Source: Prochloron sp965198675 (lineage in GTDB: Bacteria > Cyanobacteriota > Cyanobacteriia > Cyanobacteriales > Prochloraceae). Taken from it: a stretch of DNA of 64,000 nt. Location: assembly GCA_965198675.1 (NCBI GenBank), contig OZ240666.1, positions 4,588,001 through 4,652,000 of the forward strand. The letters run 5' to 3'. Under the pieces are notes generated by a model. The model did not search any database. It was given only the letters and a program-made list of their open reading frames with translations, and was not told the origin of the DNA. The translations under genes and the position numbers were made by a program. The number at the start of each line of letters is the position of its first letter. The stretch's first letter is position 1. Positions 9,162 to 18,424 of the stretch are shown piece after piece.

Positions 9162-9263
9162 TACTGGCTTGGTGGGCAATGCCCGCCCTACGGATTACTG
9201 CTTGGTGGGCAATGCCCACCCTACGGATTACTGCTTGGTGGGCAATGCCCCCCTACGGATTAC
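9162..9263. repeat. Three tandem 32-33 bp units with a GGTGGGCAATGCCCACC palindrome
   Basis: The unit CTTGGTGGGCAATGCCCACC followed by CTACGGATTACTG occurs three times with one or two base changes. The open frame through it (a repeated AWWAMP peptide) has no codon-level sign of being a gene. The same palindrome recurs singly at 5490, 17251, 31195 and 58232. Confidence 0.85.
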
Positions 9264-9352
9264 GTGGAAGGTATTTAGAAGTTTCTCATCTTTTTTTTGG
9301 TGAGGTCGAAAATTGTGCAGGAACTGATTACTGGTAACTGTCATGGTACCTG

Positions 9353-9586
9353 CTATAATTTATGGGCAATTTTAGTAATTAACCAATTCAAAATTGCCCC
9401 TAACATCAAAATACCGATGGCGGGGGTAAAGACCGGTTCCCAAAGTTTATACCACAAATCGAACCCGAGGGGCAAATCGAGGGAGCGCCCCACTAGAGAG
9501 ACAATAAACCAAAAAAAGGCAAACAACACTAAGAATACATCTATAACCAATAATCGATTTAACCAATTAATCAACTTTTCCTTCAT
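9353..9586 (-). CDS. Small cyanobacterial membrane protein
   Basis: This 77-residue protein has a short basic N-terminus (MKEKLINWLNR), one long hydrophobic span (LLVIDVFLVLFAFFWFIVSL), a loop with an LDLPLGFDLWYKLWEPVF motif, and a second span (PAIGILMLGAILNWLITKI). That gives two predicted transmembrane helices. The conserved-looking loop and clean stop suggest a real gene; I recall similar short membrane proteins in cyanobacteria without assigned function. Confidence 0.65.
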   Translation of the reverse strand: MKEKLINWLNRLLVIDVFLVLFAFFWFIVSLVGRSLDLPLGFDLWYKLWEPVFTPAIGILMLGAILNWLITKIAHKL

Positions 9587-9764
9587 TTTAGAATATTTGG
9601 AGTATCATATAGGCATTGCTCACCTACTCTGTCAGCACCCCGCTCGCTTTGTAACGTTGCTCTCGTGCCCTTAATCTTGAGTAGCAACTGTAGCAACTGT
9701 AGTTGAGGCACAAAACCCAACAGCACTAATTCTACTAAATTTAGACCACATTGAGCTTATTTCG

Positions 9765-10562
9765 ATGAAAAAAACCATTTTAGCCGTTCTCCCCCTGGCA
9801 GCCGCCAGTCAATTATTCCTGGCAAAACCAGCTCACGCTCTTACTTTCAACTTTAATTGAGCCCCCACGATTACTGGGGGGACGACTGGTAGACCCCTGA
9901 CTGAGAATACGTTTTTTTTGCAAGGACAGGAAAGATTATTCACAGAGGTTACAGCGATGGGAAGGTTAGACATCGACCTTAGAGAAAATCAAAACACCTT
10001 TAATTTAAGTCACATTAGCAGCATAAATATTGTCATAACAGGGTCAAGAATGGTTGAGTCAGGACAGACGATCCAATTGGTACGTTCTATTGTGGAAGAC
10101 ACCACATCAGAAAATAAAGAAATATTATTACCATCCAATTCAGAGTTCTTAACGGGAATGGTTGATGACTTAGGTAATGTTAGCCTGACCAATATTCAAT
10201 TACCAGGGTTTGGATGCCCATTGAAGAATTGTATGCTAACGACTCTTGGAGGAGAAGCGGCCTTTCCTTTTGTGGCAATAAATTGGAATGGTGGGGAGAT
10301 AATAACCATAAATAATATGGGTGAAATAATTACGAGTGAGGACATTGATAATCCTGATCTAAGAACCGACGTTGTAGTCTACCCCGTTACTTCTGAAAAC
10401 TTTCAAGAAAGAATCCTAAATTCCTTCCAAATAACAGAAGCCCCTTTTGGCATACCCGACTACCTACCCATAGGTTTCTTAGGTTTAGTTGTGGGAGTGG
10501 ATCTCCTCAAGAAAGGTCGCAGCAAGAAAAAGGAATCGGCAGAAAAAGATGAACAACCGTAG
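9765..10562 (+). pseudogene. Secreted, membrane-anchored protein gene with an in-frame TGA
   Basis: ATG at 9765 opens a clear signal peptide (MKKTILAVLPLAAASQLFLA, cleavage near AHA), followed by LTFNFN and then TGA at 9858-9860. The same frame continues without another stop: PTITGGTTGRPLTENTFF and on to 10562. A single base change (probably TGG to TGA) therefore splits the gene. The C-terminus has a hydrophobic helix (IGFLGLVVGVDLL) followed by KKGRSKKK, similar in layout to PEP-CTERM or other sortase-like tails. TTG at 9918 could start a product lacking the signal peptide. The exported protein's function is unknown. Confidence 0.65.
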
Positions 10563-10698
10563 ATTGGGTTAAGGAACGAAAGTCAACAGTACCAAGGTTT
10601 GTAAGTGGGTGATGGGGGCGATCGTTCCACTGGAAACTGGAGACCTCACAATAGAATATTTTGGTAGGAAATACGGGAAAATAACGGCAAAATAGAGA

Positions 10699-11073
10699 AT
10701 GACAATGGACTCGATTCGCATTGAGGGTATCCGCTGCTATGGATACACTGGGTTTTTAGAAGAAGAACGGGTATTGGGACAATGGTTTGAGGTGGATCTC
10801 ACTTTATGGCTGGATTTGTCAAAGGCTGGAAAAAGCGATGATCTAGAAGATACTGCCGATTATCGACAGGCGATCGCTATGGTTAAGGAGCTGGTGAAAA
10901 CGGCTAAGTTGAACCTGGTGGAGAAGTTAGCTGCTGTTATTGCTGAGAATATTGTGCAATTAGATGGCATTAAGCAAGTGCGGGTGCAGTTATCTAAACC
11001 TGCTGCTCCTATTCCTGACTTTGGGGGGAAAATTACCATCGATATTACCAGGTATAGCGCTAAACGCGGGTAA
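10699..11073 (+). CDS. folB: Dihydroneopterin aldolase
   Basis: FolB converts 7,8-dihydroneopterin to 6-hydroxymethyl-7,8-dihydropterin in folate synthesis. The 124-residue protein fits the family in length. It carries the typical start DSIRIEGIRCYGYTGFLEEE, the Tyr/Glu active-site region, ADYRQAIAMVKELV, LVEKLAAVIAENI and the C-terminal VRVQLSKPAAPIPDFGG, whose Lys is the catalytic lysine of the family. The start at 10699 (MTMDSIRIEG) could equally be the second ATG. Upstream there is one HIP1 site and no obvious operon partner. Confidence 0.93.
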   Translation: MTMDSIRIEGIRCYGYTGFLEEERVLGQWFEVDLTLWLDLSKAGKSDDLEDTADYRQAIAMVKELVKTAKLNLVEKLAAVIAENIVQLDGIKQVRVQLSKPAAPIPDFGGKITIDITRYSAKRG

Positions 11074-11526
11074 AGGTAGTAGGGGCAAGGCAATGCCGTG
11101 GCCCTACACAAGACAGTGTTAATTATCTTGAAAATTGGTTACAAATTATTACAGGAATAAGCAGGAATTTTAACAGCAGTTTGGGTATTTTGAGTTTGGT
11201 TTGGCAGCAATAGTAAGTAAAATTACTTAGTGAGCGACGGATGGGAAGTTAATATTCCGCAATACTAGCTAGCAGCTCGACAAGGTACTTTTGGCATATT
11301 AGTAATAGAGGGCTTTTGCAGGCAGTCTCTAATAAATAACTAGAAATTATATAACGATGAACCCGAAAATAAAACTATTGTGCCTCCCTATCTGGGAATA
11401 CGTCAATCAACCTCTCTTTAACTCTCAGTCGGTCTGGAAACCGAGCAGGTTTTTGTATAAATACAAAATACAGTTCTTAGAAAGCTGCTGGAAGCAAAAG
11501 TCGGTCTCTGAAAGTCATCATAGTTT
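11074..11526. other. Intergenic region with palindrome and a doubtful 57-codon ORF
   Basis: A GGGGCAAGGCAATGCCGTGG palindrome sits just after folB. The remaining AT-rich DNA contains an ATG-initiated frame on the plus strand from 11357 to 11530 (MNPKIKLLCLPIWEYVNQPL and a basic tail). It has no recognisable ribosome-binding site or homologue known to me and overlaps the end of the convergent gene by four bases. A CGGTCTGGAAACCG hairpin lies at about 11428-11443. None of this is strong enough to call a gene or RNA. Confidence 0.3.
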
Positions 11527-11814
11527 TTAAGACTTTTTGTGAGGACGCTGTTTTGTTTGGAACCAGATAGTTATTCCAGTTGATGATAGCATTAAAAGAC
11601 TGAAAGCGTTGAGAAAAGGATAAACCATTTCTAAGTTAATTGGACCAAATTTGCCTCGGTGCAATTCTAACAGCCAGCTAAATTCATTACTTTTGCCAGT
11701 GAGTACTGCTACCTGAAATAGGGAACCGGTTATCAGTGTCAGTAGTACTGGCAAAATGACGATGGGTGCAAGGGAGGAGTGGAGTTGACGTAGGGAGGCT
11801 TTATTAATTGCCAT
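11527..11814 (-). CDS. PepSY-associated-type small membrane protein
   Basis: This 95-residue protein has KASLRQLHSSLAPIVILPVLLTLITGSLF, a first membrane helix preceded by the RxLH motif of PepSY-associated TM proteins. ELHRGKFGPINLEMVYPFLNAFSLLMLSSTGITIWFQ, given here in family order, is a second helix with a conserved LHxGxFG turn. It ends with a basic tail. Short stand-alone versions are common in cyanobacteria; the role is not established, though relatives accompany iron or redox membrane proteins. Confidence 0.75.
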   Translation of the reverse strand: MAINKASLRQLHSSLAPIVILPVLLTLITGSLFQVAVLTGKSNEFSWLLELHRGKFGPINLEMVYPFLNAFSLLMLSSTGITIWFQTKQRPHKKS

Positions 11815-11904
11815 GGTTAGTATAACACAATGGGGAATGGAGACATGAGGATTACTATTTATAATTAATTCTTTGCTTGACTAAAAATAAGAGCCATGGA
11901 CCAG

Positions 11905-13967
11905 TTAATAATAACAATAAGACGAGTTTTCCTGGTTGGGGGATAAATCTGAAGATACTCGATCCCCCTTATCAAAACTTGGTTTAGTTTTTGCCCTTTC
12001 TCGGTATTGGGGATTTAAATTGATTGCTTGTTCCCAACTCTCTATGGCTAAATCTATCTCATTTTTCTCACTATAGCAGATAGCTTTATTATACCAAGCT
12101 GGATGGTAATCTGGTTTGAATTGGATGGCTGTCAAAGGAGGCGATCGCTTCATCCCACTTTCCTAAATTCCTCAAAGCATGACCTCGATTATACCAAGCT
12201 TCATGGAAGACTGGTTTTAATTGGATGGCTGTCAAAGGAGGCGATCGCTTCATCTCACTTTCCTAAATTCCCCCAAGCATGACCTCGATTATACCAAGCT
12301 TCATGGAAGACTGGTTTGAATTGGATGGCTGTCAAAGGAGGCGATCGCTTCATCTCACTTTCCTAAATTCCCCCAAGCATGACCTCGATTATACCAAGCT
12401 TCATGGAAGACTGGTTTGAATTGGATGGCTTTCTCATAGGAGGCGATCGCTTCATCCCACTTTCCTAAATTCCTCAAAGCATGACCTCGATTATACCAAG
12501 CTGGATGGAAGTCTGGTTTGAATTGGATGGCTTTCTCAAAGGAGGCGATCGCTTCATCCCACTTTCCTAAATTCCTCAAAGCATGACCTCGATTATACCA
12601 AGCTTGATGGTAATCTGGTTTTAATTGGATGGCTGTCAAAGGAGGCGATCGCTTCATCCCACTTTCCTAAATTCCTCAAAGCAATACTTCGATTATACCA
12701 AGCTTCATGGTAATCTGGTTTTAATTGGATGGCTTTGTCAAAGGAGGCGATTGCTTCATCCCACTTTCCTAAATTCCTCAAAGCAATACCTCGATTATAC
12801 CAAGCTTCATGGTAATCTGGTTGAAATGCAAGAACCTTATGCCAGCATTCCACAGCTTCTATATAATGCTCTAATTCATGAATTACGTTACCAAAATTGA
12901 AGATAGAGAGGACCATTTTCTCTTTTTGTTCCTTTGTCAGCCGCAAAACTAGACGAAATAAACTCTCCCAATAATCTTCCAATTGGACTGAATTATTACC
13001 CAAAGCTTCAATTTGTCCGTCTCGGGGTTGAAGAATACCTTCTGAGGAAACCAAATAATCGAGCACCGGGGAAATTTGCCGTTTCCACCAAAATTGCTGC
13101 CAAAAAGAACCCCCAATTATCAATTTTGCTGTGGGTTCCACTGTAAACCTCTCTATCATAATATCGCACCGTCGCAACAAGTCTACAGCTTGGTAAATAT
13201 ATAAAGCAACGGGATATTTCTGCTTTGCTTCTTCATAGCGTTTTTCCCAGTTAGCCCTTAGAGTATCCCGATAATTATCCTGAGTTAAAGATAAACCCCT
13301 ATTTTCCAGTCTGATGAGATTTTCCACCACATTTCTGAAAGTGCAGTCATTTCTTCCGGCGATCATGGGGTAATCCTCTTCCTGGGCTGAGATCTGAGTT
13401 TTGGGAATAGTATCCCGCAATAACCCCACAATAGCATGATCTTCCGGTTCTGGTAACTCATAAAGGTGAAACCTTCCCCAAAATTGCTCATATTTATCCC
13501 ATTGCAGTTTTTCCCATTCTTGGGGTTCATTTCGGGTGGTGGCAATCATCCTAATTTCCATAGTACCACACTTTGCTTCGTAAGTAGTTAAATACCTCAA
13601 AAGTCTTTCCTGGAGTGGTATGCTCAGGGTTTCTCAAGACAAATATGCTACTTTGGGGTTGTTCTGAATCTGACTCCATGGTATTCCATTATTGAAGTCA
13701 TCCAAGAAAAAGAGCAACTTCTTTTAGATCCCAACCCGCAATTCTTTGTTGGTAAGAAATACGGTCATCTGCTAAAATTGTATCATGATCTCGTCCCAAA
13801 ATCTCTTTCAATATGTTACTATTGGGAAGGAACGCTTGTAAAGAGTTGGTTTCAGCCGAAAAACGACTTTTGCGTCGCTGTTCACAAAACCGCCAAACCC
13901 ATGGAACTATAGATAAGATTAAAGCTGTAATAGCAACTAAAGGAACGGAAAAAGAAATAAAATTCAT
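11905..13967 (-). pseudogene. Decayed membrane-anchored NTPase with C-terminal TPR repeats
   Basis: The 5' part (ATG 13967) encodes one membrane helix (FISFSVPLVAITALILSIVPWVW) and then RFCEQRRKSRF and LKEILGRDHDTILADDR before shifting frame near 13700. The next readable part, ending 12593, has EIRMIATTRNEPQEWEKLQW and FHLYELPEPEDHAI, resembling the sensor region of a STAND/AAA NTPase, then helices and TPR units (EAWYNRGIALRNLGKWDEAI). No Walker A motif is visible, so much of the NTPase is lost. The TPR part changes frame several times through the same 2-base deletion. The final readable stretch is 11905-12153. No intact product is possible. Confidence 0.7.
12080..12835 (-). repeat. Near-identical 102-bp TPR units, four of them 2 bp short
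   Basis: Each unit encodes a 34-residue TPR (AWYNRGHALRNLGKWDEAIA...) and most carry a HIP1 octamer at the same place. Comparing the TTGGATGGCT blocks at about 12121, 12221, 12321, 12421, 12523, 12625 and 12725 gives spacings of 100, 100, 100, 102, 102 and 100. The short units read GGCTGTCAAAGG where the full ones read GGCTTTCTCAAAGG or GGCTTTGTCAAAGG. The identical lesion in four units points to duplication or gene conversion after the deletion. Confidence 0.85.
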
Positions 13968-15208
13968 TGTAGTATTTTGCTTTGTGAGCCATAGTCATGT
14001 ACTGTAATGATACCAAGGGAGTGTGGTGAAATGCAAACCCTGAAGGGCGCTCTACGAATCTTTGCGCCTTTGCGCCTTTGCGCGAAACTCCTCCCCAGAA
14101 ATACCATAATGATACCACGATACCCTACAAAAAGAAATAAAATTCATTGTAGTATTTTGCTTTGTGAGCCATAGTCATGTACTGTAATGATACCAAGGGG
14201 GTGTGGTGAAATGCAAATCCTGAAGGGCGCTCTACGAATCTTTGCGCCTTTGCGCCTTTGCGCGAAACTCCTCCCCAGAAATACCATAATGATACCACGA
14301 TACCCTACAAAAAGAAATAAAATTCATTGTAGTATTTTGCTTTGTGAGCCATAGTCATGTACTATAATGATACCAAGGGAGTGTGGTGAAATGCAAACTC
14401 TGAAGGGCGCTCTACGAATCTTTGCGCCTTTGCGTCTTTGCGCGAAACTCCTCCCCAGAAATACCATAATGATACCACGATACCCTACAAAAAGAAATAA
14501 AATTCATTGTAGTATTTTGCTTTGTGAGCCATAGTCATGTACTATAATGATACCAAGGGAGTGTGGTGAAATGCAAACCCTGAAGGGCGCTCTACGAATC
14601 TTTGCGCCTTTGCGCCTTTGCGCGAAACTCCTCCCCAGAAATACCATAATGATACCACGATACCCTACAAAAAGAAATAAAATTCATTGTAGTATTTTGC
14701 TTTGTGAGCCATAGTCATGTACTATAATGATACCAAGGGAGTGTGGTGAAATGCAAACCCTGAAGGGCGCTCTACGAATCTTTACGCCTTTGCGCCTTTG
14801 CGCGAAACTCCTCCCCAGAAATACCATAATGATACCACGATACCCTACAAAAAGAAATAAAATTCATTGTAGTATTTTGCTTTGTGAGCCATAGTCATGT
14901 ACTATAATGATACCAAGGGAGTGTGGTGAAATGCAAACCCTGAAGGGCGCTCTACGAATCTTTGCGCCTTTGCGCCTTTGCGCGAAACTCCTCCCCAGAA
15001 ATACCATAATGATACCACGATACCCTACAAAAAGAAATAAAATTCATTGTAGTATTTTGCTTTGTGAGCCATAGTCATGTACTGTAATGATACCAAGGGG
15101 GTGTGGTGAAATGCAAACCCTGAAGGGCGCTCTACGAATCTTTGCGCCTTTGCGCCTTTGCGCGAAACTCCTCCCCAGAAATACCATAATGATACCACGA
15201 TACCCTAC
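13949..15208. repeat. Seven tandem copies of a 180-bp unit
   Basis: Copies start at 13949 and every 180 bases thereafter, ending at 15208, two bases before the start codon of the alpha-mannosidase gene. They differ at only a few sites; for example TACTGTAATG in copies 1, 2 and 7 reads TACTATAATG in copies 3-6. Each unit contains the minus-strand start region of the decayed NTPase gene (ATGAATTTTATTTCTTTTT), a TTTGCGCCTTTGCGC repeat, and a possible plus-strand promoter: TATAAT 16 bases after TTTGTG in the A variants. The block fills the whole divergent intergenic region. Confidence 0.95.
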
Positions 15209-15210
15209 AA

Positions 15211-18200
15211 ATGGAAATCCAAGAAACAATTACAAAACTCCGTCAACTTACCTGTTGTGACGTCCAAAATGGTTGGTGCTCCTTGTCAGAAACTGCCACA
15301 ATTAATGATAAAGACTATATTACCTGGAGTGCAGGGAGTAAAGTCCAGTGGTTAAGACAAAAATTTACCATTCCTGCTTCCTTAGGAGGCTATCCTCTCC
15401 ATGGTTTATCCCTGCGCCTTAAGTTAACTTGGTGGGCAGAAGATGCCCAAATCTTTGTCAATGGTAAATTGGTACAAGAGGGAGACTTATTCGACTCTTC
15501 AGCCCGGATATTACTCACTACCGCAGCACTTCCTGAAGCAGAAATTATCGTTCAATTGCGTCTGGTCAGCCCTAAACATGATGTGGGCGCTTTAATGGGT
15601 TCGGTCTGCATTTATGAAGACCCCAATAACCCAGACCCAGGTTTTGTGGCGGACGAATTAACTGTATTATCTGAATATCTAGAAGCCTTCGCTCCTGATA
15701 AATCACCATTTTTGGCTGCTCAATTAACTGCAATAGACTGGAGGTGCCTAACTAATAGGTCAGCGTTCGATAAGTCTCTTTCTCAACTGCGCTCCCAACT
15801 CCAACCCCTCTCCCCCTTCCTGAAACAACGGCATTTTCATCTTTTAGGTCACGGTCATTTAGATATGGCTTGGTTGTGGACTGTGGAGGAAACTTATACT
15901 GTGGCTGAACGTACTTTTGCATCGGTTCTCAACCTCCAAAAGTGTTTTCCTGCTCTCACTTTCTCTCAGAGTACCCCAGCTCTCTACGCTTGGCTGGAAA
16001 CTCATCGCCCGGACCTCTTTCAGGCTATCCAAAATGCTGTTAGATTGGGAAAATGGGAGATAGTCGGACCTATGTGGGTGGAACCGGAAGTTAATTTAGT
16101 TGGGGGAGAGTCTCTTATTCGTCAATTATTCTATGGTCAACTTTATCTGGAGGCTAAATTCGGTACTATTGTCAATGTAGCCTGGTTACCGGATAGTTTT
16201 GGTTTCCCTTGGCAATTACCCCAAATTTTCAAAGGGGCTGGGATAGAATATTTCGTGACAGGGAAACTTCATTGGAATGATACTAACACTTTTCCTTACG
16301 GTGTTTTCTGGTGGCAAGGACCGGACGGAACCCGGTTATTAACTCTCATGTCACCTCCTAATGTTGCGGGAGTCATGGATACTAACCCTGGTTCTATGAC
16401 TAATTATGCTATTAATTGGGAACGGCAAACGGGACTAAAAGATGTTTTCTGGTTACCGGGAGTAGGGGACCATGGGGGTGGACCCAGTCGTGATATGCTA
16501 GAAGTACAGCAACGGTGGCAAAATTCTCCTTTCTTCCCTCAAATGCAGTTTACCACTGCTAAGGAGTATTTGGAGGAGAGAATACCCACAGAATCCCTTC
16601 CTATTTGGAATGACGAACTTTATTTAGAATTCCATCGCGGTTGTTATACTACCCACGGTGACCAAAAATTATTTAATCGCTATTGTGAGGGATTGTTGTA
16701 TCAAGCTGAGTTGTTTTCTTCTCTTCTTACTCTTCTCTATGAGAGACAGGGTTATAGGACGACACCTTTTCCCATTATCTATGATACTGTCAAGGAAGAC
16801 AGCTGTCAAGGGGTAAAAGAAAAAATTGAAGAAGCTTGGAAAAAGGTACTATTCAATCAATTTCACGACATTTTACCGGGAACTTCTATTGGGGAAGTGT
16901 TTGTCCAAGCTAATCAAGATTATCAAGAAGTGATAGCAGTAGGAGAGGAAATATTAACCACAGCTTTGCTGGCGATCGCCTCTCAAATTCAGCTGGTCGA
17001 AAAACCCCATCCAGAGGCTAAACCAATAGTTATCTTTAACTCCCTTTCTTGGCAGGTATCCCAGGTAGTAAAAGTTGCTCTTCCCACGGTCAACTGGCAA
17101 GTATATAATCTAGAAAACGCACCTATTCCATGTCAAGTTAGCAAAAAAGGCGAACTTCTGTTTCTTGCTCAGGATATTCCAGGGATAGGATATCATCTTT
17201 TTTGGTTATCTCCTGGTGGGAAATGCTTAGATACCCTCCCAAATAAATCTGGTGGGCAAGGTCAAGATGACCATTTTCGTAACCAGGGTACTGATAATTT
17301 ACCATTGCCCACCCTACCAGCATTTATATTGGAAAACGAGAAACTGCGAGTAGTAGTGAATCCTAAAACTGGCGATTTGAAAAGTGTTTGGGATAAAATA
17401 GTAGGAAGAGAAGTCCTAAATAGTCCAGGAAATCAGCTCCAGGCTTTTCGGGATAAGAGACAATATTGGGACGCTTGGAATATCGACCCAGATTACGAAA
17501 AACACCCTTTACCTCAGGGGGAGTTAAAATCAATTGAGTGGTTAGATAAAGGAGTAGTGCAAAATTCCATTCGGGTAGTGCGAAAATTGAACAAATCCAC
17601 ATTTACCACGGATTACATCCTGGAAACAAACTCTCCTATGCTTAAAATGGTAACTACTGTAGACTGGGAAGAGAGTCATGTATTAGTGAAAGCTGCTTTT
17701 CCTTTGAACCTCAAAAGCGACTTCGTTACCTATGAAATTCCCTGTGGTGCTATTGAACGTCCGACGGAACCTGGTGCTAAATGGGAGGTTCCAGCTTTGC
17801 GTTGGGCTGATTTAAGGGATGATGAATATGGAGTTAGCTTGCTCAACGATTGTAAACACGGTTATGATAGTAAACCAAATCAATTGCGCTTAACCCTGTT
17901 AAAAAGTCCATCTTGGCCAGATCCAAAAGCAGATCGAACCCAACATCAATTTACTTATTCCCTTTATCCTCACCCAGGGGACTGGAAAACTGCTGGAACG
18001 GTAAATAAGGGCTATGAGTTGAATTTACCATTAATGGTGGTTTTCCCTCAAGAGTGTGAAGGGGATTTACCTCTCGTGAGTCAATTGTTGGATTTAGGTA
18101 ATGATAGTTTAATCTTAATGGCACTGAAACCGGCTGAAACAACCCGGGGTTGGATTCTCCGCTGTTACGAAAGTCGCTCTGAGATGGTAGAGTTAAATTT

Positions 18201-18324
18201 GGGATCCGATTTAGATTTGCGAGTCTCTCATGCAGTAGACTTATTAGAACGTCCTCTAACCCAAGACACAAGGGTGATAGAGCCTTGGAAAATTGCCAGT
18301 TTTAAGATAGGGTGTAGGGTGTAG
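15211..18324 (+). CDS. Alpha-mannosidase, glycoside hydrolase family 38
   Basis: GH38 enzymes are zinc-dependent retaining alpha-mannosidases. The 1037-residue protein has an N-terminal beta domain. The catalytic barrel follows: HLLGHGHLDMAWLW near residue 213 holds the zinc-binding His-x-Asp, VAWLPDSFGFPWQLPQI near residue 325 contains the Asp nucleophile, and FHRGCYTTHGDQK near 475 the later zinc histidine. Length and order fit bacterial GH38. Around residues 681-702 the sequence SGGQGQDDHFRNQGTDN is encoded by a GGTGGGCA...TGCCCACC palindromic repeat read in frame. It may have several promoters in the upstream 180-bp array. No signal peptide is seen; a cytoplasmic glycan-turnover role is likely. 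Confidence 0.93.
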   Translation: MEIQETITKLRQLTCCDVQNGWCSLSETATINDKDYITWSAGSKVQWLRQKFTIPASLGGYPLHGLSLRLKLTWWAEDAQIFVNGKLVQEGDLFDSSARILLTTAALPEAEIIVQLRLVSPKHDVGALMGSVCIYEDPNNPDPGFVADELTVLSEYLEAFAPDKSPFLAAQLTAIDWRCLTNRSAFDKSLSQLRSQLQPLSPFLKQRHFHLLGHGHLDMAWLWTVEETYTVAERTFASVLNLQKCFPALTFSQSTPALYAWLETHRPDLFQAIQNAVRLGKWEIVGPMWVEPEVNLVGGESLIRQLFYGQLYLEAKFGTIVNVAWLPDSFGFPWQLPQIFKGAGIEYFVTGKLHWNDTNTFPYGVFWWQGPDGTRLLTLMSPPNVAGVMDTNPGSMTNYAINWERQTGLKDVFWLPGVGDHGGGPSRDMLEVQQRWQNSPFFPQMQFTTAKEYLEERIPTESLPIWNDELYLEFHRGCYTTHGDQKLFNRYCEGLLYQAELFSSLLTLLYERQGYRTTPFPIIYDTVKEDSCQGVKEKIEEAWKKVLFNQFHDILPGTSIGEVFVQANQDYQEVIAVGEEILTTALLAIASQIQLVEKPHPEAKPIVIFNSLSWQVSQVVKVALPTVNWQVYNLENAPIPCQVSKKGELLFLAQDIPGIGYHLFWLSPGGKCLDTLPNKSGGQGQDDHFRNQGTDNLPLPTLPAFILENEKLRVVVNPKTGDLKSVWDKIVGREVLNSPGNQLQAFRDKRQYWDAWNIDPDYEKHPLPQGELKSIEWLDKGVVQNSIRVVRKLNKSTFTTDYILETNSPMLKMVTTVDWEESHVLVKAAFPLNLKSDFVTYEIPCGAIERPTEPGAKWEVPALRWADLRDDEYGVSLLNDCKHGYDSKPNQLRLTLLKSPSWPDPKADRTQHQFTYSLYPHPGDWKTAGTVNKGYELNLPLMVVFPQECEGDLPLVSQLLDLGNDSLILMALKPAETTRGWILRCYESRSEMVELNLGSDLDLRVSHAVDLLERPLTQDTRVIEPWKIASFKIGCRV

Positions 18325-18424
18325 GGTGGGCAATGAGGAGGATAAACATTACCTTACAAAAGATAGTTATGATAATTACATACTAACCAAATTATCAAAT
18401 TTAATGAGAGGATAACCATGTACC

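Noticed and set aside
9152..9337. 61-codon ORF with repeated AWWAMP peptide
   Set aside because: It is entirely encoded by a tandem palindromic repeat, with no ribosome-binding site and no protein family resemblance.
11428..11443. CGGTCTGGAAACCG hairpin as a Yfr2-like small RNA
   Set aside because: The loop does not match the Yfr2 consensus as I remember it, and no promoter or terminator could be placed around it.
13949..15208. Possible CRISPR or protein-coding repeat array
   Set aside because: The 180-bp units have no variable spacers and contain stops in the frames I checked. They are treated as duplicated intergenic DNA.
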